Under the pieces are notes generated by a model. It made no database searches. It was given only the letters and a program-made list of their open reading frames with translations, and was not told the origin of the DNA. The position numbers and the translations under genes were made by a program. 64,000 nt of DNA, from positions 1,922,001 through 1,986,000 of the forward strand of contig NZ_CP151762.1 in the NCBI RefSeq assembly GCF_038443675.1, in the 5' to 3' direction. Source of the stretch: Yoonia sp. G8-12. Its GTDB lineage: Bacteria > Pseudomonadota > Alphaproteobacteria > Rhodobacterales > Rhodobacteraceae. Shown here one piece after another: positions 1 to 8,899 of this stretch; positions within the stretch are counted from its first letter, which is position 1; every line of letters starts with the position of its first letter.

Positions 1-604
1 GGTGGCTTACGGCACATCGCATCTGGCGCTCTCGCGCCGTGCGCGTCTGCAAAAAGGCGAGACGCTCTTGGTTTTGGGTGCAGCGGGTGGTGTGGGGCTG
101 ACGGCGGTCGAGATTGGCAAAGCCATGGGGGCCACCGTGATCGCTGTGGCCCGTGGTGCAGACAAACTGGCGGTTGCCAAGGCGGCGGGGGCAGATCACC
201 TGATTGATAGTGACACCGCCGATATCAAGTCCGCGGTGAAAGCACTCGGCGGTGCCGATGTTGTTTACGATCCTGTTGGCGGTGCCGCGTTCAAAGCCGC
301 CCTCGGGGCCTGTAACCGCGAAGCGCGCGTGATCGTGATTGGTTTTGCCAGCGGTGAAGTGCCCCAAATTCCGGCCAATATCATTCTGGTAAAGAATATC
401 TCGGTCATCGGATTTTATTGGGGCGGCTATCTTGGCTTCAACCCACAGGCCCTCACCGAGAGCCTGTCAGAACTGATGGACTGGCACGCCGCTGGCAAAC
501 TCAAACCCCACATCAGCCACACCCTGCCATTGGATCAGGCCGCTGACGCGCTGGAATTGATGCGCAGCCGTAAATCCACCGGTAAAGTCGTCGTTACGCC
601 GTAA
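1..604 (+). CDS. NADPH:quinone oxidoreductase family protein, C-terminal part (5' end outside window)
   Basis: About 200 codons of a medium-chain dehydrogenase/reductase are visible; the reading frame is open to the window edge, so the start lies upstream. The nucleotide-binding motif LVLGAAGGVGLTAVEIGKA sits near residue 22 and is the AAxGGVG form used by zinc-independent quinone oxidoreductases. A conserved C-terminal segment (RSRKSTGKVVV) closes the family fold. The likely role is NADPH-dependent reduction of quinones or enoyl compounds in the cytoplasm; the substrate cannot be read from this half. Its stop overlaps the 3' end of the convergent LysR gene by 11 bases. Confidence 0.85.
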   Translation, partial: VAYGTSHLALSRRARLQKGETLLVLGAAGGVGLTAVEIGKAMGATVIAVARGADKLAVAKAAGADHLIDSDTADIKSAVKALGGADVVYDPVGGAAFKAALGACNREARVIVIGFASGEVPQIPANIILVKNISVIGFYWGGYLGFNPQALTESLSELMDWHAAGKLKPHISHTLPLDQAADALELMRSRKSTGKVVVTP

Positions 605-1472
605 GCAATTGCGGCGCGAGGCGCGGCGCGTCATAGCATTGCTGGATAATCTGCGCCATCGCCTGACTGGGCTGATCTTCGGGCTTGAGAACGTAAAGGT
701 TGATGTTCTGCGGCTTCAGCGCGGGCAGCAGACCACCGTGGTCAATTGGCACCGTATGCGGCGGCAAGCAGCCTTTCAGGGACACATGCACGGCCAGATC
801 GGCGCTGACGGCGGCCTCCACAGCATTGTCATGGTCAGAATCAACCGCCATCTGCCAGTCGATCCCGTCGTCGTTCAGCGCCTGCAACACGCCACTGCGG
901 AAAATACAGTTCTTGCAGAAGGCCACCGGCAAGGGCTGCCTGCGCCACGCCACACCATCCTCTGCACCGATCCAAAGCAGCGGCAGTTCGATTAGAACCT
1001 GACCACCGGGGCCGCAGGTTTCCTCAGTCGTGAGAATCAGGTCAACCTCGCCGCGCCCATGCATAACCAAAAGCTTTCGGGTCGGTGCCGAAATCAAGCG
1101 CACCTGCATACGGGGGAATTCTGCGGCAAAGCGTTTCAGAACGGCCGGAATGACGGGGTATATGATGTCATGCGGCACCCCGAGTTTCAGTTCGCCCTCG
1201 AACTCTGTCGCTGTCAGGCGGTTCAAAATCTCATCATTGGTTTTCAACATGGACCGCGCATAACCCAAAAGCTGCTCGCCCGCTGGCGTCAACGCGATCG
1301 TGCGCGCTGTGCGGTCAAGCAATGCCACATCCAGCGATTCTTCCAAGCGTTTAAGCTGCATCGACACAGCCGATTGGGTCAGGTTCAACATACCCGCAGC
1401 ACGGGTCACACCTCCCGCGTCCGATACGGCCACGAAAGAGCGGAGTGCCGTCAGATCCAGATTTCGGGCCAT
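594..1472 (-). CDS. LysR-family transcriptional regulator
   Basis: A 292-residue LysR regulator starting at MARNLDLTALRSF; an upstream in-frame ATG would add nine residues without homology. The N-terminal winged helix-turn-helix spans roughly residues 5-65 (motif AAGMLNLTQSAVSMQLKRLE), followed by a linker helix and a periplasmic-binding-protein-like effector domain. It is divergent from the DUF1127 gene, about 115 bases away, so that gene or the LysR gene itself is the obvious candidate target. It converges on the quinone oxidoreductase gene. The effector is unknown. Confidence 0.92.
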   Translation of the reverse strand: MARNLDLTALRSFVAVSDAGGVTRAAGMLNLTQSAVSMQLKRLEESLDVALLDRTARTIALTPAGEQLLGYARSMLKTNDEILNRLTATEFEGELKLGVPHDIIYPVIPAVLKRFAAEFPRMQVRLISAPTRKLLVMHGRGEVDLILTTEETCGPGGQVLIELPLLWIGAEDGVAWRRQPLPVAFCKNCIFRSGVLQALNDDGIDWQMAVDSDHDNAVEAAVSADLAVHVSLKGCLPPHTVPIDHGGLLPALKPQNINLYVLKPEDQPSQAMAQIIQQCYDAPRLAPQLLTA

Positions 1473-1586
1473 ATCACATTCCTTGATGTGTCGCTTCAAA
1501 AGTATTCATTTTCATTATGGACACATCTCCCCCATATATCAAGCATCAGAATATGAACGAGACAAAGCATCACGAGAGAGAATGCC

Positions 1587-1808
1587 ATGACAACCTCAGT
1601 CCGCACCACCGCCCTGCACACCAACTGCCAGCCAAAACCACGCTCCGTACTGGCCGGTCTGCACGAAATGATCGCCGTGTCGCGCCAGCGCCGCCAGTTG
1701 CGCACATTGGACGATCACATGCTTGCAGATATCGGGATTTCACGCGCAGAGGCCGTTGAAGAGGCCAAGCAATCTACTTGGAATGCACCGCTACATTGGC
1801 GCAAATAA
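1587..1808 (+). CDS. DUF1127 small arginine-rich protein
   Basis: A 73-residue protein whose C-terminal half matches the DUF1127 pattern: a basic amphipathic helix (SRQRRQLRTLDDHMLADIG) followed by ISRAEAVEEA. Family members in alphaproteobacteria are short, often stress- or nutrient-responsive, and some bind RNA and influence phosphate and carbon metabolism. Start is the ATG after an AGAGAGAA stretch at about 1571-1583. It stands alone, divergent from the LysR gene. The precise role here is unknown. Confidence 0.8.
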   Translation: MTTSVRTTALHTNCQPKPRSVLAGLHEMIAVSRQRRQLRTLDDHMLADIGISRAEAVEEAKQSTWNAPLHWRK

Positions 1809-1960
1809 CAGGCATCTTGACGGGACCTGCGACATTCCCGCCCAAATTGATCAGAAATACGCAAAACAGCATTCGGAAGCCTTGAAAATGTAGGGGCCTC
1901 TGCCAATATCATGCGCAAGGATGCCGTTTTGCGGCGCCGCTGTTTAATTTGGAGGTCTAG

Positions 1961-2698
1961 ATGGCTCAATTTGATACAATTAGAACGGTTGGCGGAGTAC
2001 GCACGGCCGAAATCGACGCGGGCTTGCGCGCCCACATGAATAAAGTCTACGGCACAATGTCCGTAGGTATGCTGATCACGTTTGCAGTGGCATGGGCCGT
2101 GGGCACATCGCCAGCCTTGCTGGGCATTTTCCGTGATCCGGTTACTTTGTCTCCGAATATCCTCGGATGGATTGTGATGTTCGCACCACTTGCGATGGTC
2201 TTTGGCTTTGGCGCCATGATCAACCGCTTCTCTGCGGCGGCGGCACAAACATTCTTCTACGCTTTCGCAGCGGTCATGGGCCTCTCCATGGCATGGATTT
2301 TCGTGGCCTTCACCGGCCTGTCAATCGCCAACGTCTTCTTGATCACATCAATCGCCTTCGCGGGTCTAAGCCTTTATGGCTACACAACGAAGAAAGACAT
2401 CTCCGGCTGGGGCACATTCCTGATCATGGGCGTCATCGGTCTGGTTGTTGCGATGATTGTGAACATCTTCCTGCAGTCACCTGCGATCATGTTCGCGATC
2501 TCAATCTTGGGTGTTTTGATCTTTGCGGGCCTCACAGCCTATGACACACAGAAGATCAAGAACGACTACATCGCACATGCTGCGCATGGCGACCAGGAGT
2601 GGCTGGCGAAGTCGGCAATCATGGGTGCGTTGAACCTGTACCTCGATTTTATCAACATGTTCATGTTCCTGCTGCAATTGTTCGGCAGCCGCGAATAG
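1961..2698 (+). CDS. Bax inhibitor-1/YccA family membrane protein
   Basis: A 245-residue inner-membrane protein with seven probable transmembrane helices between about residues 25 and 240, and the BI-1 signature near the C-terminus (GLTAYDTQKIKNDY), where acidic residues line the proton/calcium-sensitive pore in characterised relatives. Bacterial members are putative pH-sensitive calcium leak channels or interact with FtsH. Start is supported by TTGGAGG upstream. A strong terminator follows directly, so it is probably monocistronic. Confidence 0.93.
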   Translation: MAQFDTIRTVGGVRTAEIDAGLRAHMNKVYGTMSVGMLITFAVAWAVGTSPALLGIFRDPVTLSPNILGWIVMFAPLAMVFGFGAMINRFSAAAAQTFFYAFAAVMGLSMAWIFVAFTGLSIANVFLITSIAFAGLSLYGYTTKKDISGWGTFLIMGVIGLVVAMIVNIFLQSPAIMFAISILGVLIFAGLTAYDTQKIKNDYIAHAAHGDQEWLAKSAIMGALNLYLDFINMFMFLLQLFGSRE

Positions 2699-2722
2699 GC
2701 ATTGCAGACACGCTAGATTTAG

Positions 2723-2750
2723 GGGCTGATGGCAACATCAGCCCTTTTTT
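2723..2750 (+). terminator. Rho-independent terminator after the BI-1 gene
   Basis: A perfect 9-bp stem (GGGCTGATG/CATCAGCCC) with a GCAA tetraloop is followed by six T residues, 25 bases after the BI-1 stop codon. Confidence 0.93.
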
Positions 2751-2769
2751 GTTTGCCAAAGGCCACCTT

Positions 2770-3162
2770 ATGATTTCCCTTCCCATCACCTCTGCCACCG
2801 CCATCCTTGCTGGTGTCCTGATACTTCTGCTGACCTCAAAGGTCATTCAACTGCGCCGGAGCGGCGGTGTGGTTCTTGGTGATAACGATGATCGCGTCCT
2901 CGCCAAGGCCATACGGGGGCATGCGAACGCGGTAGAGCAGTTGCCCATCGCCCTCATCATTATGGGACTTGCAGAGGCTCAGGGGGGCAATACGCCCTTG
3001 CTGGTCTTGTCTGCGATATTGCTGGTGGCGGGTCGGATCATGCATGCGATGTACTTTGCGATCCACGGCACACATTGGCGGTTGCGGATGTACGGGATGA
3101 TGCTGACGCTGATCGCGCAAGGTCTTTTGGTTCTCACCCTCATCCTGACCATCTTGATCTAG
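2770..3162 (+). CDS. MAPEG family membrane protein
   Basis: A 130-residue protein with four predicted helices. The sequence around HANAVEQLPIALIIMGLAE matches MAPEG family members (eicosanoid/glutathione membrane enzymes), including the conserved E and P after the first loop. Bacterial MAPEG proteins are usually uncharacterised and may have glutathione transferase or peroxidase activity. The start at MISLP lies just after the upstream terminator's T-run, implying its own promoter near or within the BI-1 3' region. It converges on rpmG. Confidence 0.85.
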   Translation: MISLPITSATAILAGVLILLLTSKVIQLRRSGGVVLGDNDDRVLAKAIRGHANAVEQLPIALIIMGLAEAQGGNTPLLVLSAILLVAGRIMHAMYFAIHGTHWRLRMYGMMLTLIAQGLLVLTLILTILI

Positions 3163-3178
3163 GGGCAAAAACGAAAAA

Positions 3179-3204
3179 GCCGCGCAATTTGCGCGGCCCG
3201 TTTT
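3179..3204. terminator. Bidirectional terminator between MAPEG gene and rpmG
   Basis: Hairpin CCGCGCAA/TTGCGCGG, preceded by an A-run (CGAAAAAG) and followed by TTTT, so it can work on both strands between the two convergent genes. Confidence 0.85.
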
Positions 3205-3224
3205 CTATTAAGTCAGGCGATCAA

Positions 3225-3392
3225 TTACTTGATCTTGCCTTCCTTATACTCGACGTGCTTGCGCACAACGGGGTCGTACTTTTTGATGACCATCTTTTCG
3301 GTCATTGTACGTGCGTTCTTTTTCGTGACGTAGAAATGCCCGGTCCCCGCAGTGGAGTTCAGGCGGATCTTGATGGTGGTAGGCTTCGCCAT
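3225..3392 (-). CDS. rpmG: 50S ribosomal protein L33
   Basis: A 55-codon frame read from the minus strand begins MAKPTTIKIRLNST and ends YKEGKIK, the typical bacterial L33 of exactly this length. It contains TAGTGHFYVTKKNARTM and KYDPVVRKHV. It has no zinc-ribbon CxxC pairs, so it is the C-minus (zinc-independent) form. A short ribosomal subunit component near the exit site. The gene is monocistronic and ends in the shared bidirectional terminator. Confidence 0.95.
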   Translation of the reverse strand: MAKPTTIKIRLNSTAGTGHFYVTKKNARTMTEKMVIKKYDPVVRKHVEYKEGKIK

Positions 3393-3556
3393 ATCTCATA
3401 TCCTCTGATTGCGGGCCGCGCGCGGCACATCGCGTGAATCTCATTGAAGCTGCCTTTTACCTTGGGATGGGGCCGAGTCAACCGCAAAGGTGTTGAAAGG
3501 AAGGATTTAAGCGGCAGGATGCAAGCACGCCTGATACTGCGAAAGGATAACTGCGA

Positions 3557-4408
3557 ATGCGTATGCGCTCGCATGCCATCACGGATCGCTTTGCAACATG
3601 CAAGACAGCCAACTTTCCAATCGAAAGCGGTGGTATATGGCCTGCGCCCTATGGCACAGTCAAAGGCATGGATAATGGTGGTGCGGTCACAGACCGCCTG
3701 ATTGCTCAGGCACAAATCCCGCAGGGCGCCCGCGCTCTGGATGTTGGCTGCGGCAACGGGATGGTGACATTCAGGTTGGCCGCCGCCGTCGGTGCGCAAG
3801 GGCGGGTTCTTGGGATTGACCCCAACGAAAAAGCCTTGGCGGCTGCATGCCAAAAGGCAAGTGCCGATAGCGTGGCGAACGTCGCGTTTGCTGCGCACGA
3901 TCTATTTGCGTTCGCCCGATCAGGACAGCGCTTTGATGTGGTCATGTGCAGGCGGGTCCTGATGTATCTTCCGGATCAGATCGCGGCGGCCAAAGCGTTC
4001 AAAGCCCTTTTGAAACCCGATGGATGTCTTATTGTTCAAGAACACGATGCCTCGATGGCGCATTCAACCGCCCCTCTCCCGCTGGCGCAGCAGGCAAGTT
4101 CGTGGATCTGGGACACCGTGAAAGCCGAGGGTGCAAATCCTGCCACGGGGTTTGACCTGCCTTCCATCCTGCGCGCCGCCGGTTTTACGGATGTTTCGAT
4201 CACGGCAGAGGCGATTGTCGAAACACCCGGGCAGAGGGCTGCAACGGCCCAGATCGTCAGGATTATGTTATCGCGGATCGAAGCGGCAGGCGTCGCTACC
4301 GCACAGGAAATCGACATCGAAACGCTGGAAGATCGCCTGGACGCGGAACGTCATCTGACCGCCGCCACCAGTGTTTCTGAAATGATCTTCGGCGCGGTTG
4401 CGCGTTGA
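3557..4408 (+). CDS. SAM-dependent class I methyltransferase
   Basis: A 283-residue protein. Motif I of the Rossmann methyltransferase fold, ALDVGCGNGMVTFRLA, lies near residue 60, and the acidic residue binding the ribose follows at VLGIDPNE. Post-motif text (RVLMYLPDQIAAAKAF, LLKPDGCLIVQEHD) matches small-molecule methyltransferases of the Methyltransf_11/25 type. The start at 3557 has AAAGGA about nine bases upstream; an alternative in-frame ATG is two codons later. The substrate is not recognisable and neighbours give no clue. Confidence 0.85.
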   Translation: MRMRSHAITDRFATCKTANFPIESGGIWPAPYGTVKGMDNGGAVTDRLIAQAQIPQGARALDVGCGNGMVTFRLAAAVGAQGRVLGIDPNEKALAAACQKASADSVANVAFAAHDLFAFARSGQRFDVVMCRRVLMYLPDQIAAAKAFKALLKPDGCLIVQEHDASMAHSTAPLPLAQQASSWIWDTVKAEGANPATGFDLPSILRAAGFTDVSITAEAIVETPGQRAATAQIVRIMLSRIEAAGVATAQEIDIETLEDRLDAERHLTAATSVSEMIFGAVAR

Positions 4409-4452
4409 AACTTGACCCCCGCAAGGCAGTCCATCTCTCCTAAGGTCAATAT

Positions 4453-4824
4453 GCGCGGATGGCCTATAAGCCGGATTCTGTCCCCCGTGGTTGCCCGCGG
4501 ATGGATGACCATTCATCTGGAGTGCCTGTTACCAGACACCCTCTAGCTGCCAACCCGGACCGTCTGGGGCTCAAGCATCCCCGCCTTTCGGCGCGAGGTC
4601 CCTATTTGGCATTGCTCCCGGTGGGGCTTGCCGTGCCGCTTGCGTTGCCGCTCGCGCGGTGGGCTCTTACCCCACCGTTTCACCTTTTCCTGACCGGGGT
4701 CAGGTAGTTTGTTCTCTGTGGCGCTTTCCCTGGGGTTGCCCCCGCCGGGCGTTACCCGGCACCGTGCTTTTTGGAGTCCGGACTTTCCTCGACATCGCTG
4801 CCGCAGCCATCCAGCCATCCGCGC
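4453..4824 (-). ncRNA. rnpB: RNase P RNA (class A)
   Basis: The minus strand carries the conserved core of bacterial RNase P RNA: GAGGAAAGTCCGGACTCC near the 5' end (CR-I) and ACAGAATCCGGCTTAT near the 3' end (CR-V). The ends are set by an exact 11-bp pairing of GCGCGGATGGC at the 5' side with GCCATCCGCGC at the 3' side (helix P1), giving about 372 nt. It is the catalytic subunit that removes tRNA 5' leaders. Short ORFs crossing this region on both strands are not genes. Confidence 0.96.
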
Positions 4825-4834
4825 AAACTGGCAG

Positions 4835-5547
4835 TTAGGCCCAAGTGGCGTTCACGTCAACGGGAAAGCGGCTTGCAAGGTCTTTGATAATGGCAAGGTC
4901 AACGGCATCGACAGGGCCGTCAGAACGCGGACGAAAGCGCATCCGCAAGCTTTGGAGCAGCAAATCTACGTCCGTGGTCGCAGTATAACCGAATGCGGCC
5001 ATCAAAGGCGCAAACCGCGCGTCATCGCCCCCTTGCGGCGCCTTTTCCGAAGAATGCGCCTGAGCGCTTGGTGAGGGCCAAACCGATAGTCCTTCAAGCG
5101 CCAGCCTGCGCCAGTCAAACCGCGCACCCGGATCAATCTTGCGCCCCGGCGCCATGTCCGAATGTCCGATCACCCGCTCGGGGCGGATATCCCACCGCGC
5201 CTTGATCCCTTGCAGCAGATCCGTCAGCGCATCCATTTGGGCGGCAGCGAAAGGCGTGAAACCAGTGTTGGAAAGCTCGATCCCGATGGACCGGCTATTC
5301 ACATCCGTCACGCCCCCCAAGCACCGGCACCCGCATGCCACGCCCGCAGTGCTTCAGGCACAAGTGAGAGTACCTCACCATCCTCTGCAATCAGATAATG
5401 CGCTGAAACTTCAGTCTCGGGGTTGCACAACGTCGCCGCGGCATCCCGCGCCGAGGTCATCGCCGTATAGTGGATGACAACCATATCGGGGGTCGCGCCA
5501 TCACGTCGCGGCCCGCAATTGGGCGATTGCCGATGTGTCAGCCTCAG
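4835..5547 (-). CDS. N-acetylmuramoyl-L-alanine amidase (Amidase_2), frameshifted
   Basis: The two halves lie in different frames. The N-terminal half reads PNCGPRRDGATPDMVVIHYT and the C-terminal half begins at GGVTDVNSRSIGIELSNTGF. The break is at a C6 run (5313-5318, plus strand); one extra base joins them as AWGGVTDVNSRSIGIEL, about 237 residues. Zinc ligands are visible in VVIHYTAM and GHSDMAPGRKIDPG. The enzyme cleaves the lactyl-L-Ala bond of murein or anhydro-muropeptides (AmpD/AmiD type). No ATG, GTG or TTG gives a full N-terminus; a CTG at 5547 overlapping the upstream stop is the best candidate. rnpB follows closely downstream. Confidence 0.8.
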
Positions 5548-6347
5548 TTCCGCACCGACTGGATAAAAGGTGCCGGATCCCAGCCACAGGCAAATCCATC
5601 GCCGTCAGGATCAATGCCGCGCCGGTCCCGCTCGGGCCCGCCACGCGCAAGAAAATCGCGCTGTGCATCGTCAGGGGTCGCATAGCTCGCACAGTTGCGG
5701 CGGAAGCGCGCTTCGCCCGAAAGCAACGAACGGCTGTACCACTCCTGCCCCTTCACGTTGGGCGCATTTACCGCATATTCCACGATATTGGGGCCAGTGT
5801 TGGCTGGACGTTCCGGAATGGCAGTTGGCGCGATCTGTTCACGCGCTGCAGCTTGGGCGGCACGGCGCTCTGCATCGCTTTCGATGGTTTCGCGGCCTGA
5901 TACCGCATCAAAGCTCTGTTCGTCAGATAGGCCCGTTCCACCGGTGATCAGCGCGGGGGCCGGATTGCTGGGTGATGCCTGCACGCCTTGTGTGCGCAAT
6001 GGATCGGACGCCACCCGCGGGGCTGGCGTAGGGGCGACTTGTGCGGCGGGCGCAGCAGCAGGCGATGATGGGGCCACAGCAGCGGTCCCGATCCCGGCCT
6101 GTGCAAGCGCACTCGACGGGATCGCCTGCGCCTGATTGGCGGGTTGTTGTGATGGAATTGCGTTCACCTGCGCCTGCGGGACGATCGTGCCGCGCGGCGC
6201 GCTCAATTGGGCCTCGCGACGTGCGCGTTCAAGCTCGAAATCCCTATAATCGCCAAAGCCCACGCCACGCTCGGTCGGGACAACCCGCGGCGAACAGGCG
6301 GCGAGCCCGATCAAAGTCAGTGCAATGAAAATGCCCGGTTTCATCAT
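5544..6347 (-). CDS. Lipoprotein with C-terminal Excalibur-like calcium-binding motif
   Basis: A 267-residue secreted lipoprotein: signal peptide with lipobox LAAC at about residues 15-18, a long low-complexity Ala/Pro/Gln linker (about 60-180), then a folded C-terminus ending GIDPDGDGFACGWDPAPF, the DxDxDGxxC motif of Excalibur domains. A pair of cysteines (NCASY, FACGW) probably forms a disulfide. Probably anchored in the outer membrane and reaching into the periplasm. It lies head-to-tail with the amidase gene, overlapping its start, which suggests joint expression and a cell-wall role (inference). Confidence 0.8.
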   Translation of the reverse strand: MMKPGIFIALTLIGLAACSPRVVPTERGVGFGDYRDFELERARREAQLSAPRGTIVPQAQVNAIPSQQPANQAQAIPSSALAQAGIGTAAVAPSSPAAAPAAQVAPTPAPRVASDPLRTQGVQASPSNPAPALITGGTGLSDEQSFDAVSGRETIESDAERRAAQAAAREQIAPTAIPERPANTGPNIVEYAVNAPNVKGQEWYSRSLLSGEARFRRNCASYATPDDAQRDFLARGGPERDRRGIDPDGDGFACGWDPAPFIQSVRN

Positions 6348-6383
6348 GTTTTACCTGTCAGACTGCGCAATATTCTAGAAAAC

Positions 6384-7871
6384 TTACCACCACTTCGCGG
6401 GTTTGGCCACAAATCCTGCTGATTGCTCAAGGCTATAGGCCACATTCAGCAAATCACCCTCTTCCCATGGCCGCCCGATCAATTGCAAACCGAGTGGAAG
6501 TCCTTGCGCATCCTGCCCAGTGGGCACCGCGACGCCGGGCAGTCCAGCAAGGTTCACCGTCACGGTAAAGACGTCGTTGAGATACATCTGGATCGGATCC
6601 GCATTCGTCATCTCGCCCAGCCCGAAAGCAGCCGAAGGTGTCGCAGGCGTCAGGATCGCATCGACGCCATCAGCAAAGACCTTGTCAAAGTCCTGCTTGA
6701 TCAACGCACGCACACGGCGCGCCCGATTGTAGTAAGCATCATAAAAACCTGCCGAAAGCACATAGGTGCCGACCATAACACGGCGCTGCACTTCGGGGCC
6801 AAAGCCCTCGGCGCGGGTCTTTTCGTACATCTCGGTGATGCCATCACCATGCGCGAGCTTGGCGCGGTGGCCAAAACGCACACCGTCATAGCGCGCAAGG
6901 TTCGAGGACGCCTCGGCAGGCGCAATCACATAGTATGCAGGCAGCGCGTATTTCGTATGCGGCAGCGTGATATCGACGATCTTTGCGCCTGCATCTTTCA
7001 GCATCGCCGTACCATCTTCCCACAGCTTTTCGATCTCCGCGGGCATGCCCTCCATGCGGTATTCTTTGGGAATACCGATGGTTTTGCCGCGAATATCGCC
7101 AGTCAGGGCGGCCTCAAAGTCAGGCACAGCGATATCGGCGCTCGTGCTATCGCGCGGATCATGGCCGGACATGGCTGTCAGCATGATTGCTGCGTCGCGT
7201 ACGTCTTTGGTCATAGGCCCTGCTTGGTCTAGCGACGACGCAAAGGCCACGATACCCCAGCGCGACACACGCCCATAGGTTGGTTTGAGGCCTGTGATAC
7301 CAGTGAATGCCGCTGGCTGGCGGATAGACCCGCCAGTATCGGTGCCGGTCGCCGCAAGGCACAGATCAGCAGCAACCGCACTGGCCGACCCACCTGATGA
7401 CCCACCAGGGGTCAGTTGCGTCTCTTTACCGGCACGGCGCCAAGGGTTTACGGCATTACCATAGACGGATGTCTCGTTGGACGACCCCATCGCGAATTCA
7501 TCCATGTTGAGCTTGCCCAACATGACCGCCCCTGCATCGAAAAGCTGGCTTGTGATTGTGCTCTCATACTCGGGCTTAAACCCTTCCAAAATGCGCGAAG
7601 CGGCCTGCGACGGCACGCCTTTGGTGCAAAACAGATCTTTGATCCCCAGCGGGATGCCGCACATATCGGGCGCATCACCCGCCTTGATGCGGGTGTCGGC
7701 GGCGCTGGCCTGCGCGGTCGCAATCTCGGGCGTGTGGTGCACGAAAGCGCCCAGCGCGTCTGCACCTTCGATGGCAGTCAGGCAGGCGGATGTAATCTCG
7801 GCGCTGGTGGTGTCGCCTTTGCGCATGGCGTCGCGGGCCTGCGCGATGGTCAGTTTGGTCAGATCAGACAT
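6384..7871 (-). CDS. gatA: Asp-tRNA(Asn)/Glu-tRNA(Gln) amidotransferase subunit A
   Basis: A 495-residue amidase-signature protein. The Ser-cisSer-Lys machinery is visible: Lys in CGIPLGIKDLF, and the Gly/Ser-rich loop LTPGGSSGGSASAVAA with both serines. It releases ammonia from glutamine for transamidation of mischarged Glu-tRNA(Gln) and/or Asp-tRNA(Asn) in the GatCAB complex. Its start overlaps the gatC stop by one base (TAATG), showing translational coupling. gatB is not in this window. Length is normal. Confidence 0.97.
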   Translation of the reverse strand: MSDLTKLTIAQARDAMRKGDTTSAEITSACLTAIEGADALGAFVHHTPEIATAQASAADTRIKAGDAPDMCGIPLGIKDLFCTKGVPSQAASRILEGFKPEYESTITSQLFDAGAVMLGKLNMDEFAMGSSNETSVYGNAVNPWRRAGKETQLTPGGSSGGSASAVAADLCLAATGTDTGGSIRQPAAFTGITGLKPTYGRVSRWGIVAFASSLDQAGPMTKDVRDAAIMLTAMSGHDPRDSTSADIAVPDFEAALTGDIRGKTIGIPKEYRMEGMPAEIEKLWEDGTAMLKDAGAKIVDITLPHTKYALPAYYVIAPAEASSNLARYDGVRFGHRAKLAHGDGITEMYEKTRAEGFGPEVQRRVMVGTYVLSAGFYDAYYNRARRVRALIKQDFDKVFADGVDAILTPATPSAAFGLGEMTNADPIQMYLNDVFTVTVNLAGLPGVAVPTGQDAQGLPLGLQLIGRPWEEGDLLNVAYSLEQSAGFVAKPAKWW

Positions 7872-8158
7872 TATTCAACCACCTTTGGCACAGCAAAAAA
7901 TCCTTCACGGGCGTCCGGCGCATTCTTCAACACTGCCGCTTGCTGGTTTCCGTCAGTCACCACATCCTCACGGCGTTTCAGCCGTTGAGGCGTGACAGAT
8001 GTCATCGGTTCAACGCCCTCAACATCCACTTCGTTGAGTTGCTCAATAAACCCCAAAATCGCGCTGAATTCGGATGCCAGCGCTGGCAGGGCGTCGTCTT
8101 CCACCTTGATGCGGGCAAGCTTGGCCACACGACGGGCGGTTTCGGTGTCAATCGACAT
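7871..8158 (-). CDS. gatC: Asp-tRNA(Asn)/Glu-tRNA(Gln) amidotransferase subunit C
   Basis: A 95-residue GatC: N-terminal helices (TARRVAKLARIKVEDD), the conserved middle (NEVDVEGVEPMTSVTP) that wraps around GatA, and a C-terminal LKNAPDAREGFFAVPKVVE tail. It stabilises the GatA-GatB interface. First gene of the gatCA pair, one-base overlap with gatA. Confidence 0.97.
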   Translation of the reverse strand: MSIDTETARRVAKLARIKVEDDALPALASEFSAILGFIEQLNEVDVEGVEPMTSVTPQRLKRREDVVTDGNQQAAVLKNAPDAREGFFAVPKVVE

Positions 8159-8191
8159 GGGGAAACTCTCCGGTAAATCTATCCGCTGCGT

Positions 8192-8845
8192 TTACCGCCC
8201 TGTGCTGCCAGTCGCAAGCATATGGCGCGTGTAAACATGGATCATCCAGCCCAACATCACGCCATTCAGCACATGCCACATGAAATGCGTGCCAATCGGG
8301 ATCATATCGCACAGGATTTCATCAAGCGACCGGATTGTGATGGACAGGCACAACATCCCCGCACCCAACAAAAACCCGCGGGCGATTCCCGGTTTTCGCC
8401 GCAGGATCAGCGCATAAACGCACAGCAGGATGGGCACGGACCAATAAAAGTTGGAAATGCGAATAAACGGAAACTGGTTCAGGATTGGCACCAGCACGGC
8501 GGCGTAGGGGATAAAGAGAGCTGTGGCGAAAACCGCATACCAGTGGCCCATCGGCACCATGTCGCGATTCACGACAAAGAGGTAAACAAGGATGAAAATG
8601 CCAATCGGCAGCACATCCGCCAGTGACGCCCAGATCGTGGCGTGGGTGTGGAACAGGAAACTACCCACGCCGATCGCAAAGAGGATACCGCAGAGCACAC
8701 GCGCCATCGGCACACCGGCACTGCGCCGCCAGAGCAACAAAGCGGCTAGAATGAACGCCAGATTGGTCAGCGCATTCAGCGGCTCTGACCAATAGGTGAA
8801 ATCCGTGCGCTCGCAATAGCCGTCGATTTGGTCAAACCAATTCAC
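8192..8845 (-). CDS. Ceramidase-like (CREST superfamily) integral membrane protein
   Basis: About 217 residues with seven probable membrane helices. Family features: N-terminal ERTDFTYWSEPLNALTN, GSFLFHTHATIWASLADVLP with the H and D/S ligand positions of the alkaline ceramidase/PAQR/Per1 (CREST) fold, and C-terminal GTHFMWHVLNGVMLGW with two further metal-ligand histidines. GTG at 8845 is preferred: it gives the conserved NWFDQIDGYCERT N-terminus, whereas the ATG at 8923 would run into the divergent neighbour. Likely a zinc-dependent amide hydrolase of lipids; bacterial substrates are unknown. Confidence 0.8.
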   Translation of the reverse strand: MNWFDQIDGYCERTDFTYWSEPLNALTNLAFILAALLLWRRSAGVPMARVLCGILFAIGVGSFLFHTHATIWASLADVLPIGIFILVYLFVVNRDMVPMGHWYAVFATALFIPYAAVLVPILNQFPFIRISNFYWSVPILLCVYALILRRKPGIARGFLLGAGMLCLSITIRSLDEILCDMIPIGTHFMWHVLNGVMLGWMIHVYTRHMLATGSTGR

Positions 8846-8899
8846 CTTGGCCCCCTTTTGCTTTGCACCTATCCTGACAACAAAGCGAAGGAGAGCAAT

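Noticed and set aside
609..995. ORFs on the plus strand opposite the LysR gene
   Set aside because: Shadow frames of a well-supported LysR regulator on the minus strand.
4459..4818. Small ORFs on both strands
   Set aside because: They lie inside the RNase P RNA gene.
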